Notes: a model not told the origin generated them from the sequence alone. A stretch of 64,000 bases of DNA from Pseudomonadota bacterium (GCA_023399465.1 JAEWPB010000137.1:25944-89943), one strand, 5' to 3'. Shown: positions 36,117 to 45,270, numbered from the stretch's first letter. Numbers and translations: made by a program.

Positions 36117-37199
36117 CTATCTGATGCCGAGCTCGTGAAGGGACTTGCGGAAGTTGGCCGCAACATCCCGGAAGCCGTCGTCGGTCGGATGCAGTTCGTC
36201 GAACCAGCGTCCCTTGACGACCGTGCGGTTGTCGACGAAATGCACGCCCGGCTCCTCGTCCGCGAGTTGCTTGAAGGCGATATTGACGTCCTCCAGCAGT
36301 TCCTTGACGATTTCCGCCTGCAGCGGCCCGTCCGCATAACCACGGCCGCGCATCGGCGCGCCCAGCCAGCCATCCCGCGGCCATCCCGGCCCCTGCGCGG
36401 GCAATGGATTGGCATAGTCATAGGCGTGGAAGAGGATCGGCACCGATGCGTCGAGGGTGCGAAATGCCTTGAGCACGCGGCGGTAGCCGTCGCGCAGTTC
36501 CTCCAGCTTTCTTTTCCATGCGGCCGCATCGAGGCTGTCGCGCGCTGATTGCCCCTTGGCGAACGGCCTCAGGATCCCGGCAAACTGCGCGCCGACGATG
36601 TCGTTGCCGCCGGCCGACAGCAGCAGTGCCCGGACCTTCAGCTTGCGGATATTCCTGAGGTTCTTCCAGAGATCGACGAACTCCATGGCTCCGGCCATTC
36701 CGCGCAGTTCGTCGCCGGCGCCGCTCATGCAGAAGATGGTGTAGCTGTCGCTCAGGTGATCGATCGTGTCATCGAGAACTAGCGGATACTGGAACCAGGA
36801 ATCGCCTTCCGCCATGATGATTGGCCGGGGATCGCGCGCAGCGACCCGCCGGTTAAACGTGGTAAGCCGGCGTTGACGATAGGCGGAATTGAGCGTCCCA
36901 AGCACCCAGTTGCCGCGAGCCCGGGCATTGACCGACTCCGGTTCCTCGTAGGTGACGAGTTCATTTGGAAAGAGAGCGGGCGCCAGGCCGACGCGTATCG
37001 GTCGCCTCTCATGCGCGTGCTCGTGGAACCGGGTTTCGAGATAGGGCAGCAGGTCTTCCTTCGGCACATCGGGATCGGCCAGCCGACGGAGCAGTTCGCG
37101 ATACTCGATAGGCTGGACGGCAGAGTTGACTGGTGACCCGTCAGCTTGACCTGAAGCCGGCTGTTCCGGCGCGTACTTCCTGCTCTTCCGCTTGGCCAT
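36117..37199 (-). CDS. SGNH/GDSL hydrolase, first gene of the papain-hydrolase operon
   Basis: A 360-residue protein. A Lys/Arg-rich start and a helical segment (EYRELLRRLADPDVPKEDL) lead to the SGNH fold: block I GDSW with Ser134 in IIMAEGDSWFQYP, a glycine of block II in SGAGDELRG, block III GGND with Asn199 in LLLSAGGNDIVG, and block V Asp334/His337 in WFDELHPTDDGF. It should be an esterase, lipase or deacetylase. It has no signal peptide, which is unusual for family members that act on cell-wall or surface sugars. The short N-terminal helical module may serve to recruit partners (inference). Operon with the 708-residue protein: gap 11 bp. Confidence 0.82.
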   Translation of the reverse strand: MAKRKSRKYAPEQPASGQADGSPVNSAVQPIEYRELLRRLADPDVPKEDLLPYLETRFHEHAHERRPIRVGLAPALFPNELVTYEEPESVNARARGNWVLGTLNSAYRQRRLTTFNRRVAARDPRPIIMAEGDSWFQYPLVLDDTIDHLSDSYTIFCMSGAGDELRGMAGAMEFVDLWKNLRNIRKLKVRALLLSAGGNDIVGAQFAGILRPFAKGQSARDSLDAAAWKRKLEELRDGYRRVLKAFRTLDASVPILFHAYDYANPLPAQGPGWPRDGWLGAPMRGRGYADGPLQAEIVKELLEDVNIAFKQLADEEPGVHFVDNRTVVKGRWFDELHPTDDGFRDVAANFRKSLHELGIR

Positions 37200-37555
37200 G
37201 GTTTTCCCCCGGTACGGACAAGTGCGGATGTCTACCGCCCATCATTACGCGGCTTCGATCAACTGCCGGAGGGCGGAGGCGGTCACGTCGCGATATCCCG
37301 GCGTAGCGCCCGTTGCCCAAAGCCCAATTCCACAATACACTACCTGGTTGCATTTTATCAAGACATGAAACAACTAACGATATACTGCACCGCCGCTATC
37401 CCCGGCGCCGGGCAAACGCCACCGTCACATTAGACCTTGCGAATAATGCCGGTTCATAGTCATCTTCCAGATGAGGCTCCGCAGATCAGTGCGCTCCACC
37501 ATCCGCAAGCTGTCGGAGGCCGTTCTGGCGCCGCGCAAACACTGACGGAGGGTGG
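37200..37555. other. Divergent intergenic region between SGNH operon and SulP gene
   Basis: About 356 bp holding both promoters. The middle (37345-37395) is AT-richer and is the likely promoter zone. A 24-codon frame (37471-37545: ATG to TGA) ends 10 bp before the SulP start and might be a leader peptide, but no strong ribosome site supports it. No RNA gene or clear operator is seen. Confidence 0.4.
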
Positions 37556-39211
37556 ATGCTCTCGTTTCCCAAGGCGGATCTGGTCGCCGGCATCTCGGTC
37601 GCGGGACTGCTATTGCCCGAAGCCGTCGCCTATGCCGCCATCGCCGGCTTGCCGCCACAACGGGCGATATTCGCGACCATCGCCGGCTGCCTGACCTATG
37701 CCCTGATCGGGCGCAGCCGTTACTCCATCGTCTCGCCGACCTCGTCCGCCGCGGCAATTCTCGCCGCCACCCTTGCAACAGTTCACGGGACCATGAGCGA
37801 CAAGGCCGCACTGGCGACGATCATCACCGCACTGATCGGGATAGTCTTCGTTTTCGCCGCGCTGCTGAGGCTCGGCGGCCTGGTCGGCTTCATCTCGAGG
37901 CCCGTGCTTCACGGCTTCGCCTTCGGACTGGCGATCACCATCATCATCCGGCAATTGCCGGTGATGACGGGCATCACCGTGGAGGCGCCGCATATCCTGC
38001 TGCTGCTCGGCAGGCTGTTTGCCGCCTATTCGCACTGGAACCTGACGAGCATGGCCGTCGGCCTTGTGTCGCTGTTCGTGCTGCTGCTATTGCGCCGATT
38101 CCCCGCAATTCCCGGGCCCTTCCTGGTGCTTGCCGCCGGCATCGCCGCCTCCTATCTTCTGCAGCTTGGCGAGCGCGGCGTCGCGCTGGTCGGACCGATC
38201 GGGCTGGTACCGGAACTGCCCTCCTTCTCCATGCAGCAGTTGCCGGATGCCTTGCGGGTCGCGCCCTACGCAATCCCCCTCGTGCTCATCCTGTTTGCCG
38301 AGTCCTGGGGAACGATCCGCCCGCTGGCGCTGAGAAACCACGAAAAGACCGACGCCAATCGCGAACTCGGGGCGCTCGGGATCACCAACCTCGCCAGCAC
38401 CGTCGTCCAGGGCATGCCGATCGGCGCGGGTTTTTCGGCTGGCCAGGCGGCCGAGGCGGCGCATGCGCGAACGCGGGCGACCGGCATCGTCGCAGGCATC
38501 GGCCTTGCCATCCTCATCGCCTTTGCCGACAACCTCGTCGCCCACCTGCCCAACCCGGTGCTGGCGGCGGTGGTCATCTCGGCGCTCATCCATTCGGTCA
38601 ATCCCGCGCCGCTGATCCGCCTGTGGAGGCTTGGCCGCGATCAATACATCGCGCTCGCGGCTGCCGCCGGCGTGTTGCTGTTCGGCGTTCTCGACGGCAT
38701 GATGGCGGCGATCGTCCTCTCCCTTGCCGCGGTGATCCAGCGGATGTCCGATCCGGTGGTGGCGCGCCTCGGTCGGGTCGGCGACAGTCACAATTTCGTC
38801 GATGTCGCCCGCCACCCCGAGGCGTCCGAAGTGCCTGAAATCGCCATTTTCCGTCCGATCGAACCGCTGTTCTTCGCCAATGCCGACCGGATGCTGAACA
38901 AGATCGCCGCCGAAGCCAGCGAGATCGGCCCGATAAAGGCGATCGTTCTCAGCCTCGAGGAAAGCTCTGACTTCGACAGCAGTGCCCTCGATTCCCTGCT
39001 CGAGTTCGACAACGCGATGCACGCCGCAGGCATCCGCGTGCAATATGCCAGGCTTCACGACCGTGCCCGCGACCTGCTGAAGGCCGCCGGGGCATCCGAT
39101 ATCGTCGCGCGCAGCAGTTTCAGCGTCGATGACGCCGTCATTGCCATCACGCATCCGGCCCAGGGCGGCGGGGCGGCGACACCGCCAAACGCCCCCCATC
39201 AGGCCATGTAG
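37556..39211 (+). CDS. SulP-family anion transporter with C-terminal STAS domain
   Basis: A 551-residue SLC26/SulP protein. The SulP signature begins at the N-terminus (ADLVAGISVAGLLLPEAVAYAAIAGLPP), followed by about 12-14 helices (SPTSSAAAIL, GFISRPVLHGFAFGLA). A STAS domain covers residues about 420-540 (IAIFRPIEPLFFANADRML, IVLSLEESSDFDSSALDSLLEF). These proteins carry sulfate, bicarbonate, oxalate or dicarboxylates; the substrate is not readable. GGAGG precedes the ATG. Its 3' end overlaps the convergent sulfotransferase gene by 13 bp. A sulfate role would suit the sulfotransferase neighbour, but that is only suggestive. Confidence 0.85.
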   Translation: MLSFPKADLVAGISVAGLLLPEAVAYAAIAGLPPQRAIFATIAGCLTYALIGRSRYSIVSPTSSAAAILAATLATVHGTMSDKAALATIITALIGIVFVFAALLRLGGLVGFISRPVLHGFAFGLAITIIIRQLPVMTGITVEAPHILLLLGRLFAAYSHWNLTSMAVGLVSLFVLLLLRRFPAIPGPFLVLAAGIAASYLLQLGERGVALVGPIGLVPELPSFSMQQLPDALRVAPYAIPLVLILFAESWGTIRPLALRNHEKTDANRELGALGITNLASTVVQGMPIGAGFSAGQAAEAAHARTRATGIVAGIGLAILIAFADNLVAHLPNPVLAAVVISALIHSVNPAPLIRLWRLGRDQYIALAAAAGVLLFGVLDGMMAAIVLSLAAVIQRMSDPVVARLGRVGDSHNFVDVARHPEASEVPEIAIFRPIEPLFFANADRMLNKIAAEASEIGPIKAIVLSLEESSDFDSSALDSLLEFDNAMHAAGIRVQYARLHDRARDLLKAAGASDIVARSSFSVDDAVIAITHPAQGGGAATPPNAPHQAM

Positions 39212-40185
39212 CCGTATTGCCCGAGATCGACGTCGATCAGTTCCGCGGTCCTGCGGTTGCTTTCGACGTAGTAGGCCCCGACGAACGCCCTGATGTCGCG
39301 CTCGATCGCCCCGTGCAGCGAGGCGTCGACCTGCCTCGGCGTGCACAGGCGGAAGAACGGCTCGAGGCGCGCGAACCGGCGGGGGAACCGGGCGATCGCG
39401 ATCGCCCCGCCACGGCTGAGTTCGGTATTGGAGAAATGCCGGTTGGCCCAACGCTGCGCCAGCTGCATGGTCATTGGCCGGCGCTGGTTGGCCACCACCT
39501 CCGTAACCGCCTTCACTGCGGGAAGATCGACGAAGCCGGTGATGTCCGCGAGAAAGCCCGGCAGCGCACGCACCATCTTCTCGAACGGCAGGACCAGCAC
39601 GCGCTCGCGCCCGAAAAGCGCCTGGTAGTGCCGGATCATCCGGTCGAACTCATAGAGTTCCAGACGGAAACCCGGCATGCGGCCGAGCTTCGGTTCCGGC
39701 ACCTCCAGGAAGCGTCCGAGCGAGAGATAGCCGCCATCTGTGATGTACTGGCTGTAAACCGACCGGATCAGCGACACCTGCTCGCGCAGCACAATCAGCA
39801 CCCGTGCTTCCGGAAAGGTACGGGCCAGGCGATCGGCGATCAGCAAGCGGTCATAACCGCCGCTCGGCGGATAGCCCGAGAGACGCTCATGGCTGAGGAC
39901 AAACCGCAGGCCGCCGGCATCGGCAGCCTCGACAAAGGGCCGGTAGGCCTGCCGCATCGCCTCGGGATCGAAACAGAAATTGTCGGGAAACACGAAATCC
40001 CGGACGATCCGAGTGCGATCGGCGCCGATCTCCCGCGAAAAGCCGTTTTCGGGCTGGAAGAGGTGGTCCTGGAGATAGGTCGATCCAGTCTTGTGATAGC
40101 CGATATGCAGCAGCATCCGGGAAAATGCCCCGCCATCGCCATGGGCATGCGCCGCATCCTGTCGTGCGGTTTCCCCTGCGGTCAT
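39199..40185 (-). CDS. Sulfotransferase
   Basis: A 328-residue cytosolic PAPS-dependent sulfotransferase. The 5'-phosphosulfate loop is LLHIGYHKTGSTYLQ, near residue 25, and the 3'-phosphate motif lies around LIVLREQVSLIRSVYSQYI. Start at 40185 is set by a 4-bp overlap (ATGA) with the upstream glycosyltransferase stop. It probably sulfates the glycan built by the preceding genes, as sulfated surface polysaccharides or Nod-like factors do in rhizobia (inference). It is the last gene of the six-gene minus-strand operon that starts at 45047. Confidence 0.8.
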   Translation of the reverse strand: MTAGETARQDAAHAHGDGGAFSRMLLHIGYHKTGSTYLQDHLFQPENGFSREIGADRTRIVRDFVFPDNFCFDPEAMRQAYRPFVEAADAGGLRFVLSHERLSGYPPSGGYDRLLIADRLARTFPEARVLIVLREQVSLIRSVYSQYITDGGYLSLGRFLEVPEPKLGRMPGFRLELYEFDRMIRHYQALFGRERVLVLPFEKMVRALPGFLADITGFVDLPAVKAVTEVVANQRRPMTMQLAQRWANRHFSNTELSRGGAIAIARFPRRFARLEPFFRLCTPRQVDASLHGAIERDIRAFVGAYYVESNRRTAELIDVDLGQYGYMA

Positions 40186-41324
40186 TCCTTTTCTCCCGCC
40201 GGCGTGGGAAAGGCCCGTGTTCGCGATCGATGGTCGCGGAGCGCCCGGCGAAAGCATGTGTCCCATTGCGACATGATCGCCTCGGTCGAGAAACGTGCGA
40301 CCGCAAGCCGCCCTGATGGCGGCAGGGAGGCGCGCAGTTCCGCATCAGCCATCATCCGCCGCAGGGCAGCCGCAAGCGCGTCGACATCGTCGACCGCCAC
40401 CAGCAGCCCCGATACGCCATCCCCGACGATATCGCCCGGACCGAAATCGCAACGCGTGGCAATCACCGGGATCCCGGCAGCCATCGCTTCGATCAGCACG
40501 TTCGGAAATCCCTCGTAGCGCGAACTGAGCACAAAGACCGACGCGCCCTCGATCCATTCTCCCGGCCTCCTGGTGACGCCGGCAAGGCGTATCGCCCCTT
40601 GCATTTCGCGCTTGTCGATCCGTTCCTGAAGGCGCTCCCGCTCCGGGCCTTCACCATGGATCGTCAGCGACCAGTCGGGGAAAGCGGAGGCCACCTCGGA
40701 AAACGCGTCGACCAGCAGGTCGAAACCCTTCTGCTCCACCAGTCGTCCGACTGCCACGATCCTGCGTACGCCGGCGGATGGCGGCGGCCCTGCCCTTTGT
40801 TCGCCCGCATCGCAGGGGTTGCAGATGACCTCCGCCCGGTCCCGGAGCGGTTGCGGGATCGTCTGCAGGATTGCCGTCGTCTGCAACACCATCCGTGTCG
40901 CCTGCCCTCGTACCAGCGGCTCGACCAGCCGCCAGAGAATGTGCTTCTGCTGGACCTGAGGGTTGTTCCGCTCCGAAATCACCGTCGGCACGTCAAGACC
41001 CGTGGTCGCCAGCAGGCTGAGCGTGTTGATCTTGGTCAGGAACGATACCACCAGGTCGGGCTGCAGCGCCTGCAATTCGGCCCGGAGCTTGCGAACCCTT
41101 CCGAGGCTGCCCCATATGCCGGGGCGTCGGCGCTCCCGGGTCGCATCGCCCAACCGGTGAACGACGACCTCGGGAGGCAGCGGGAAATAGCTCTTCTCCC
41201 CGGGGGCGACGAAGGCAAGCACATGCACCTCGTCGCCACGCGCGCAACGATCGGCGGCAATCAGGCTCACGACGCGTTCCGCGCCGCCTGCCCCAAGTCC
41301 AGCCTGCACCAGAGCCAAACGCAT
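40182..41324 (-). CDS. Family 4 glycosyltransferase
   Basis: A 380-residue GT-B glycosyltransferase. The N-terminal acceptor-side loop is LVQAGLGAGGAERVVS, and the C-terminal donor domain has IVAVGRLVEQKGFDLLVDAF, the FVLSSRYEGFPNVLIEAMAAG signature with the conserved E-x7-E, and TRCDFGPGDIV. It is of the PimA/RfaG-like retaining GT4 type. Start at 41324 fits a GGAGAGG just upstream; the frame is open further upstream but outside homology. It adds a sugar from a nucleotide donor to a lipid or glycan acceptor at the inner membrane. Confidence 0.85.
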   Translation of the reverse strand: MRLALVQAGLGAGGAERVVSLIAADRCARGDEVHVLAFVAPGEKSYFPLPPEVVVHRLGDATRERRRPGIWGSLGRVRKLRAELQALQPDLVVSFLTKINTLSLLATTGLDVPTVISERNNPQVQQKHILWRLVEPLVRGQATRMVLQTTAILQTIPQPLRDRAEVICNPCDAGEQRAGPPPSAGVRRIVAVGRLVEQKGFDLLVDAFSEVASAFPDWSLTIHGEGPERERLQERIDKREMQGAIRLAGVTRRPGEWIEGASVFVLSSRYEGFPNVLIEAMAAGIPVIATRCDFGPGDIVGDGVSGLLVAVDDVDALAAALRRMMADAELRASLPPSGRLAVARFSTEAIMSQWDTCFRRALRDHRSRTRAFPTPAGEKE

Positions 41325-41362
41325 TGCGCCTCTCCACATGACCCTGCCCCGTCGGCAGGTGC

Positions 41363-41752
41363 CTAGAATACGAACCGCCTGTTTGCTTCGTAATTGTAAA
41401 TGAAAACAATGCCCAACGAGACGCACTGGGCGAATACGTAGTAGAAATGCGCGGAAAAGACCGACATCAGCACGTAGTTTATCAGCAGGCCGCCCAGCGA
41501 TATGATCACGAACTTCGGAAACTCGACCTCATGCCGCCCTTCCGACCGGAAGGTGAAGTTGCGCTGCAGGAGATAGTTGACCACGACCGCTGCCGCATAG
41601 GCAAGCGTTGAGGAAACCGGTACCCGCAGGCCGCCGAACTCGACGAATGCCACCAGCGCCACCAGTTGCACCAGCGCGGCAACCGAGCCGAAAACGAAAT
41701 ACCGGACGATCGTCATATCCCTCAGGCGTGCAGGCATGTGATTGTTACGCAC
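41363..41752 (-). CDS. GtrA-family membrane protein
   Basis: A 129-residue, four-helix GtrA protein: an IVRYFVFGSVAALVQLVALV start, an AYAAAVVVNYLLQRNFTF motif in the second helix/loop, and LGIVFIYNYEANRRFVF at the end. GtrA-type proteins are thought to flip or hold polyprenyl-phosphate-linked sugars so that a GT-C enzyme can use them outside. Here a GT-C enzyme and a UbiA-type lipid-sugar synthase are in the same operon, which fits. The first, sixth or thirteenth Met could be the start. Confidence 0.85.
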   Translation of the reverse strand: MRNNHMPARLRDMTIVRYFVFGSVAALVQLVALVAFVEFGGLRVPVSSTLAYAAAVVVNYLLQRNFTFRSEGRHEVEFPKFVIISLGGLLINYVLMSVFSAHFYYVFAQCVSLGIVFIYNYEANRRFVF

Positions 41753-41764
41753 CGGCCATGCCTT

Positions 41765-42457
41765 TCACGAATGCAGCCGGAATACCGGCTCCCGGTAACT
41801 GGCGAACGTATCGATCCCGCTCACCGGACGCGGCGAGCGGATCAGCGCCCGGACGCCAAGCTTGTCGGCAACCGCCCAGTCGCGGTCTACCCTGTCCCCG
41901 ACCATCACCGCCCGGTCCGGTTCGACGTTCGCCTGCGACAGGATCTTCGCCAAGCCCGCGGGATGCGGCTTCATCGAACCGACGTCGTGGTCGTCCGCCG
42001 ACACCATGATGTCGGCGGAAAGTCCCAGTGCGCGCAGTTTGCGCTCCGCCGGATAGTCGGAGAGTATGGCCAGCACGACCTTGCGCGCCGCCAGCACCGC
42101 GAACAGGCTGTCGATGCCGGCGCAGCGATATCGCCGCAGGAACTGCAGCGGCCGGTTTTCGATCCATTCGTCGACGATGCGCCTGACATCGTCCGGCGAG
42201 CGGCCGCACCGCATCGCGGTATCGGCAAACTGCCGGTCGGCGAAATCGGTCGCCATCTCGCCGGCGAGCCGCTCGCGGCAGTGGCGGTATGCCTGCAGCA
42301 CGATCGGCACCTCCAGACTGCGGGTCCTGACCGAATTGGCAAGCAGTGCGCCGAGCATCGCCATGCGCAGTCCCCGCTGGTCGTAGAGCGTGCCGTCGAC
42401 ATCGAAGACCACCATGCGAATACTGCTCCAATCGACCGGACCATTGACCAGGGGCAT
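41765..42457 (-). CDS. HAD-family phosphatase
   Basis: A 230-residue HAD IA hydrolase: nucleophile Asp in VVFDVDGTLYD (residues 16-26), motif II Thr/Ser in LAILSDYPAERKLRAL, Lys in SMKPHPAGLAKIL, and the acidic pair in MVGDRVDRDWAVA. Between UbiA and GtrA genes, the likely job is dephosphorylation of a polyprenyl-phosphoryl-ribose 5-phosphate, the step after phosphoribosyl transfer in decaprenylphosphoryl-arabinose synthesis (inference by analogy). It lies 6 bp after the UbiA gene. Confidence 0.82.
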   Translation of the reverse strand: MPLVNGPVDWSSIRMVVFDVDGTLYDQRGLRMAMLGALLANSVRTRSLEVPIVLQAYRHCRERLAGEMATDFADRQFADTAMRCGRSPDDVRRIVDEWIENRPLQFLRRYRCAGIDSLFAVLAARKVVLAILSDYPAERKLRALGLSADIMVSADDHDVGSMKPHPAGLAKILSQANVEPDRAVMVGDRVDRDWAVADKLGVRALIRSPRPVSGIDTFASYREPVFRLHS

Positions 42458-42463
42458 TCCGCG

Positions 42464-43465
42464 TCACCGTGCCAGCGGCAATGTCGTGAGCTCGGTCGAC
42501 GAAATGAAGTCCAGGAAGGGCAAGTCGACGACGGAGGCGAAGAGGAACGACAGCACCGTCGCCGCCAGCATGGCGGTAAGGCGACGCGAGTGAAACAGGC
42601 GCTCGGGGTTTTGCGCCACCGAACCCGGCCGGGTCGCCAGCCACAGGTAGACCGCGAAAAGCCCGGTAATGCACGGCAGGACGAGGATGTATTCGGGCCG
42701 GTACTTGACCAGGAAGACGCCGAGCAGGAAGGCCGACATCATCGCATAGACGAAGCACGAGACCATCAGGCTTTCCTGGGTGTAGTAACGAAACGAGCGC
42801 CGGTAGGTGCCGAGCACCGAGAGCCCCACGGTGGCGGCCAGTTCCTTGTACTCGCCAAGGCGCTTCGCACCCATCAGGAATGCTCCGACCATCCAGTAGC
42901 CGAGGATCACGCTGCTCGGCGGCAGCGAGGCGCCGTCAACCATCGCCCAGCCGAGCAGAAGCCGGATGGGGTTGTTGATCGACTCGCTCAGCACGTCGAC
43001 ATAGGGTTTGTCCTTGGTACGGATCGGCGGAATATTGTAGATCAGCCCGGAAACGACAAAAGCGACCGCGGTGATGAAAAACAGCGTGCCGATGGCCCAT
43101 GCGATCCCCAGGCCGACGGCGCCCAGCGCGATATATTCGGCATAGACGAGTTCCGGCCGCAGATGCGTCACCACGGAACTGCGCAAGGATTTCTTCGGGT
43201 GCACGGCATCGAACTCGCGGTCGAGCCACTCGTTGATCACGTAGTTTGCCGAAGCGATACAGACGGCGCTGACCAGGCCGCCGATGATCGACAGCACGAG
43301 GTGGGTGGCGTGGGCCTGTCCCAGCACATAGGCCAGGATGATGCCGGGAAGGATGAAGACATGCTTGGTGGCATGATCGAAACGCGCAATGGCGATATAG
43401 TCGCTCAACGTGCCGCCGCGGAGCACCGCCCCCGGCTTGATCTGCGCACCGCTATCCGTCGCCAT
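42464..43465 (-). CDS. UbiA-family transferase, decaprenyl-phosphate phosphoribosyltransferase-like
   Basis: A 333-residue membrane enzyme with about eight helices. The first metal/diphosphate motif is in SANYVINEWLDREFDAVHPKKSLR (Asn-x4-Asp-x3-Asp in two parts) and the second in the cytosolic loop near YNIPPIRTKDKPYVDVLSESINNPIR. The HPKKS-LR context is the form seen in decaprenyl-phosphate phosphoribosyltransferases and NoeC rather than 4-hydroxybenzoate prenyltransferases. It would make polyprenyl-phosphoryl-ribose 5-phosphate from PRPP. Start at 43465 was chosen from the domain start; the frame is open for 82 more upstream codons inside the GT-C gene region. Confidence 0.75.
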   Translation of the reverse strand: MATDSGAQIKPGAVLRGGTLSDYIAIARFDHATKHVFILPGIILAYVLGQAHATHLVLSIIGGLVSAVCIASANYVINEWLDREFDAVHPKKSLRSSVVTHLRPELVYAEYIALGAVGLGIAWAIGTLFFITAVAFVVSGLIYNIPPIRTKDKPYVDVLSESINNPIRLLLGWAMVDGASLPPSSVILGYWMVGAFLMGAKRLGEYKELAATVGLSVLGTYRRSFRYYTQESLMVSCFVYAMMSAFLLGVFLVKYRPEYILVLPCITGLFAVYLWLATRPGSVAQNPERLFHSRRLTAMLAATVLSFLFASVVDLPFLDFISSTELTTLPLAR

Positions 43466-43499
43466 CTGTCTCTCCCCATTTCGGCCTGGGTCGGACGCC

Positions 43500-45047
43500 T
43501 CAATGCGCCGTCGTGCCGGCCACGTTCCCGTCATGCATGTTCGACGTGTAGATGCGACCATCCTCCTCGGTGCGGATGGCGCGGAGGTCGGCATCACGGC
43601 CGAGCCTCTTCTCGCTCGCCAGATAGAACCGCCAGTCGACGTGATCGATGAACACCACGTAGGTATCGCCATGCTGAAGCGCGCTGCGCAGTGCCGCGAC
43701 CTGCGCGGCATAGGGATTGTCAGGATTTTCGATGCCGGTGCGCCGCTCGAACTGCGTCGGGACCAGTTGCGCGTCGCGGTCGGTCAGGTAGTTGAGCGCA
43801 TCCGGCGCATTGGAATAGATCCGCGCATCGGCCGGCAGGTCTCCGACCGCCCGAATGATCGGCGAAGCGAACCAGCGCGGTGCCTGATAGCCGATGCCTT
43901 CCGCATAGGCCTCCCGCGTCTGGCTGGCGAGGCGCACGCCATCGCTGGCGATCACCAGCCCGACCAGCGCAAGCAGCAGCAGTTGAACCGCACCTGCGTG
44001 CGCCCTCACGGGTCGTTGTCCGAACCAGGTCGCAAAGAAGACCACCAAGGCCAGATAGACCGGCAGCATGTAGCGGGCGTTCAGCGGCAGGTTCGCCTCG
44101 ATGCTGACCGCCAGCACCATGAAAGCCGCGTACCAGACGACGAACAGCCCGAGCATCAGCAGCAGCCGATCGGCTGGGCTTTCCTGACGGCGAAGCACCC
44201 GCAGAAGCGCCAGCACGGCGATCGCGGCAAAAGCCAGGAGCAGACAAAAAATCAGGGAGTAGCGCAGGAGTGCCGGGATCTGGCTCGGCAACAGGAAGGT
44301 CGACAGGGTCTCGAAACCCGATACCCAGCGCGCCCAGTCGGCATTGCCGTAGAACCAGAGAGAGCGTCCGACCGATCGGCCGACCGCAAGCGTGCTTCCG
44401 GCGATCCAGGCAAGGAAGATGGCACCGCTCACCCCGCAAAACAGTATCAGATGCAAGAGCCGGTCGCGCCACGGCCGCTGCCGCGCGCAAAGGAGCAGCG
44501 ACGTCGCCAGGGCGGCGCCGAGCGGGGCGGCGCTGAAACGCGTCAACATGCACAGTCCGAGCGCCACGGAAGACGCCAGCAGCCAGCCGAGGCTGTCTTC
44601 CTCGAGATAGCGCCAGAACGCCAGCGCGCAGACGAGCGCCAGGAACAGGAACATCGGCTCCGACATCGCCACCATATGGGCGCGGATATATTGCGGCGAC
44701 AGCACGACCAGCAGGGCCGCTGAGACCAGCACGATCCTGTGCGGACCACACACAGTTTTGAGAATGAGGAAAATCAGTCCCGTATTGGCGATGAAAAGCG
44801 CGACCGCAATGCCATAGGCAGCGGCTTCGTTCTCGAAGCCGAGCAGTCGGCCCGTCGCCAGCACCCAGGGGTAGAGCGGCGCGTCATAGGGGACAGGACT
44901 CAACTGCATGTAGCGGGTGGAATCCGGCAGAATACCGATACCGAAGCGCGTACTGAGTGCAAGAACACCCATCCCGAACGCCATCAGTCCGGCGAGGATC
45001 AGGGACAGTCGAGCCGAGTATGTTCCTTTGGATGCAATCGCCGGCAT
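43500..45047 (-). CDS. GT-C family membrane glycosyltransferase (ArnT/GT39-like)
   Basis: A 515-residue polytopic protein of about 11-12 helices. The first periplasmic loop after TM1 bears the acidic residues expected in GT-C enzymes (GILPDSTRYMQLSPVPYDAPLYPW). It has dense central helices and a periplasmic C-terminal globular part (PADARIYSNAPDALNYLTDRDAQL). Such enzymes use polyprenyl-phosphate sugars to decorate lipids, glycans or proteins in the periplasm. It is the first gene of the operon, followed by the enzymes that could make its lipid-linked donor. Donor and acceptor are unknown. Confidence 0.8.
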   Translation of the reverse strand: MPAIASKGTYSARLSLILAGLMAFGMGVLALSTRFGIGILPDSTRYMQLSPVPYDAPLYPWVLATGRLLGFENEAAAYGIAVALFIANTGLIFLILKTVCGPHRIVLVSAALLVVLSPQYIRAHMVAMSEPMFLFLALVCALAFWRYLEEDSLGWLLASSVALGLCMLTRFSAAPLGAALATSLLLCARQRPWRDRLLHLILFCGVSGAIFLAWIAGSTLAVGRSVGRSLWFYGNADWARWVSGFETLSTFLLPSQIPALLRYSLIFCLLLAFAAIAVLALLRVLRRQESPADRLLLMLGLFVVWYAAFMVLAVSIEANLPLNARYMLPVYLALVVFFATWFGQRPVRAHAGAVQLLLLALVGLVIASDGVRLASQTREAYAEGIGYQAPRWFASPIIRAVGDLPADARIYSNAPDALNYLTDRDAQLVPTQFERRTGIENPDNPYAAQVAALRSALQHGDTYVVFIDHVDWRFYLASEKRLGRDADLRAIRTEEDGRIYTSNMHDGNVAGTTAH

Positions 45048-45270
45048 GACGTTTCCGCCTCAGGATGCACAAGGAGGATCGGATTTTGGCCCTCAGCCCA
45101 CGCCATAGCAGGATCGCGGACTACGTCTGACATTTCGCTGCGTTGCAATATTTCGTATCTGCTAAAGTATATACTGGCAAAATGGGTGTCAACGTGCAGC
45201 CGATCGGTACCGTAGAACTGACGCTCGCCCGAGCGCCGCTATCGGCGAGCGGGCTCGTGTATAATTCCAT

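Noticed and set aside
33931..36138. A 735-codon plus-strand frame opposite the papain/hydrolase gene
   Set aside because: The minus-strand product has two sets of catalytic motifs; the plus-strand one has none.
37471..37545. A 24-codon leader peptide before the SulP gene
   Set aside because: It has no convincing ribosome site and a composition no different from chance; kept only as a remark on the intergenic region.
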